5,629 nt of DNA, from NCBI GenBank assembly GCA_005881495.1, contig VBHI01000229.1, positions 1-5,629 on the forward strand, given 5' to 3'. Source of the DNA: Chloroflexota bacterium. Lineage in GTDB: Bacteria > Chloroflexota > Ktedonobacteria > Ktedonobacterales > Ktedonobacteraceae. The notes under the pieces were generated by a model. The model saw only the letters and a program-made list of their open reading frames with translations. It had not been told where the DNA came from and did no database searches. Below, piece by piece: positions 5,473-5,629 of the stretch; the stretch's first letter is position 1, and each line of letters opens with the position of its first letter. Both the position numbers and the translations under genes were made by a program.

Positions 5473-5593
5473 ATGCTTCCAGTCCTCCTTTTTTGTTATG
5501 TTATATCATACGACAAAGACTAGACTCTTAGACGTAATCATGCTATCATTAGCACCAATATACAGACAAGAACAAGCAGAGAGGTGGAGTTAT
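5473..5593. promoter_or_regulatory. Divergent intergenic region between the DUF1611 gene and the next gene
   Basis: This 121-bp AT-rich stretch must carry both promoters, yet no pair of boxes with correct spacing stands out. TATGAT (5510 to 5505, minus strand) is a possible -10 for the DUF1611 gene without a matching -35. An imperfect inverted repeat, TTGT-TATG (5493-5500) and CATA-cg-ACAA (5507-5516), lies just upstream of the DUF1611 ribosome binding site and could be an operator or a weak hairpin. Confidence 0.3.
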
Positions 5594-5629
5594 ATGCAAT
5601 TTAATCTGATTAACTGGCTTTTTGTTGAC
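5594..5629 (+). CDS. Start of an unidentified gene (first 12 codons only)
   Basis: The reading frame MQFNLINWLFVD runs to the window edge with no stop. The start is supported by a purine-rich ribosome binding site, GAGGTGGAG at 5581-5589, with 4 nt between its GGAG and the ATG. Twelve residues are too few to name a family; the LINWLF stretch is hydrophobic. It is transcribed divergently from the DUF1611 gene. Confidence 0.6.
   Translation, partial: MQFNLINWLFVD

Noticed and set aside
1..5629. Mobile element, CRISPR, tRNA or toxin-antitoxin signatures
   Set aside because: No long direct or terminal inverted repeats, no transposase or integrase motifs, no repeat-spacer periodicity and no tRNA-like cloverleaf were seen on either strand.

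Overview
The window is an ordinary-looking stretch of a bacterial chromosome with five complete protein-coding genes and two more cut by the window edges. There is no trace of phage, insertion sequence, CRISPR array, tRNA or rRNA. Base composition is mixed, with clearly AT-rich intergenic regions. Three genes have good AGGAGG- or GAGG-type ribosome binding sites. The genes are functionally unrelated and change strand often. That layout, and an RNase Z-like protein of the type carrying HMHADH and LGTxGMMPLP motifs, would fit a large-genome soil bacterium such as a Chloroflexota of the Ktedonobacteria type, or a Firmicute. This assignment is inference and cannot be proven from the window.

Layout from left to right. 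(1) 1-789, minus: a CysL/CbbR-type LysR regulator missing its C-terminus. (2) 790-1030: a divergent intergenic region with promoter-like and LysR-box-like sequences. (3) 1031-2041, plus: a membrane-anchored alpha/beta hydrolase. (4) 2080-2985, minus: a metallo-beta-lactamase-fold protein of the ribonuclease Z family, converging on the hydrolase across 38 bp that holds small inverted repeats. (5) 2986-3076: a compact divergent promoter region. (6) 3077-3715, plus: a DUF3267 membrane zincin. (7) 3755-3801: a terminator hairpin between convergent genes. (8) 3822-4196, minus: a small VOC (glyoxalase-fold) protein with a near-consensus promoter and a palindromic operator inside that promoter. (9) 4420-5472, minus: a DUF1611 protein of the family that includes D-glutamate N-acetyltransferase DgcN. 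(10) 5594-5629, plus: the first 12 codons of an unidentified divergent gene.

No operon joins these genes. Each seems to have its own signals, and neighbours are divergent, convergent, or, for the VOC and DUF1611 genes, separated by 223 bp containing a dedicated promoter. I see no multi-gene defence or biosynthetic system. The most informative signals are regulatory: the perfect 7+7 bp inverted repeat placed between the -35 and -10 boxes of the VOC gene, and an identical 8-bp ATAGTATA core in two divergent promoter regions that can be read as a -10 box on both strands.
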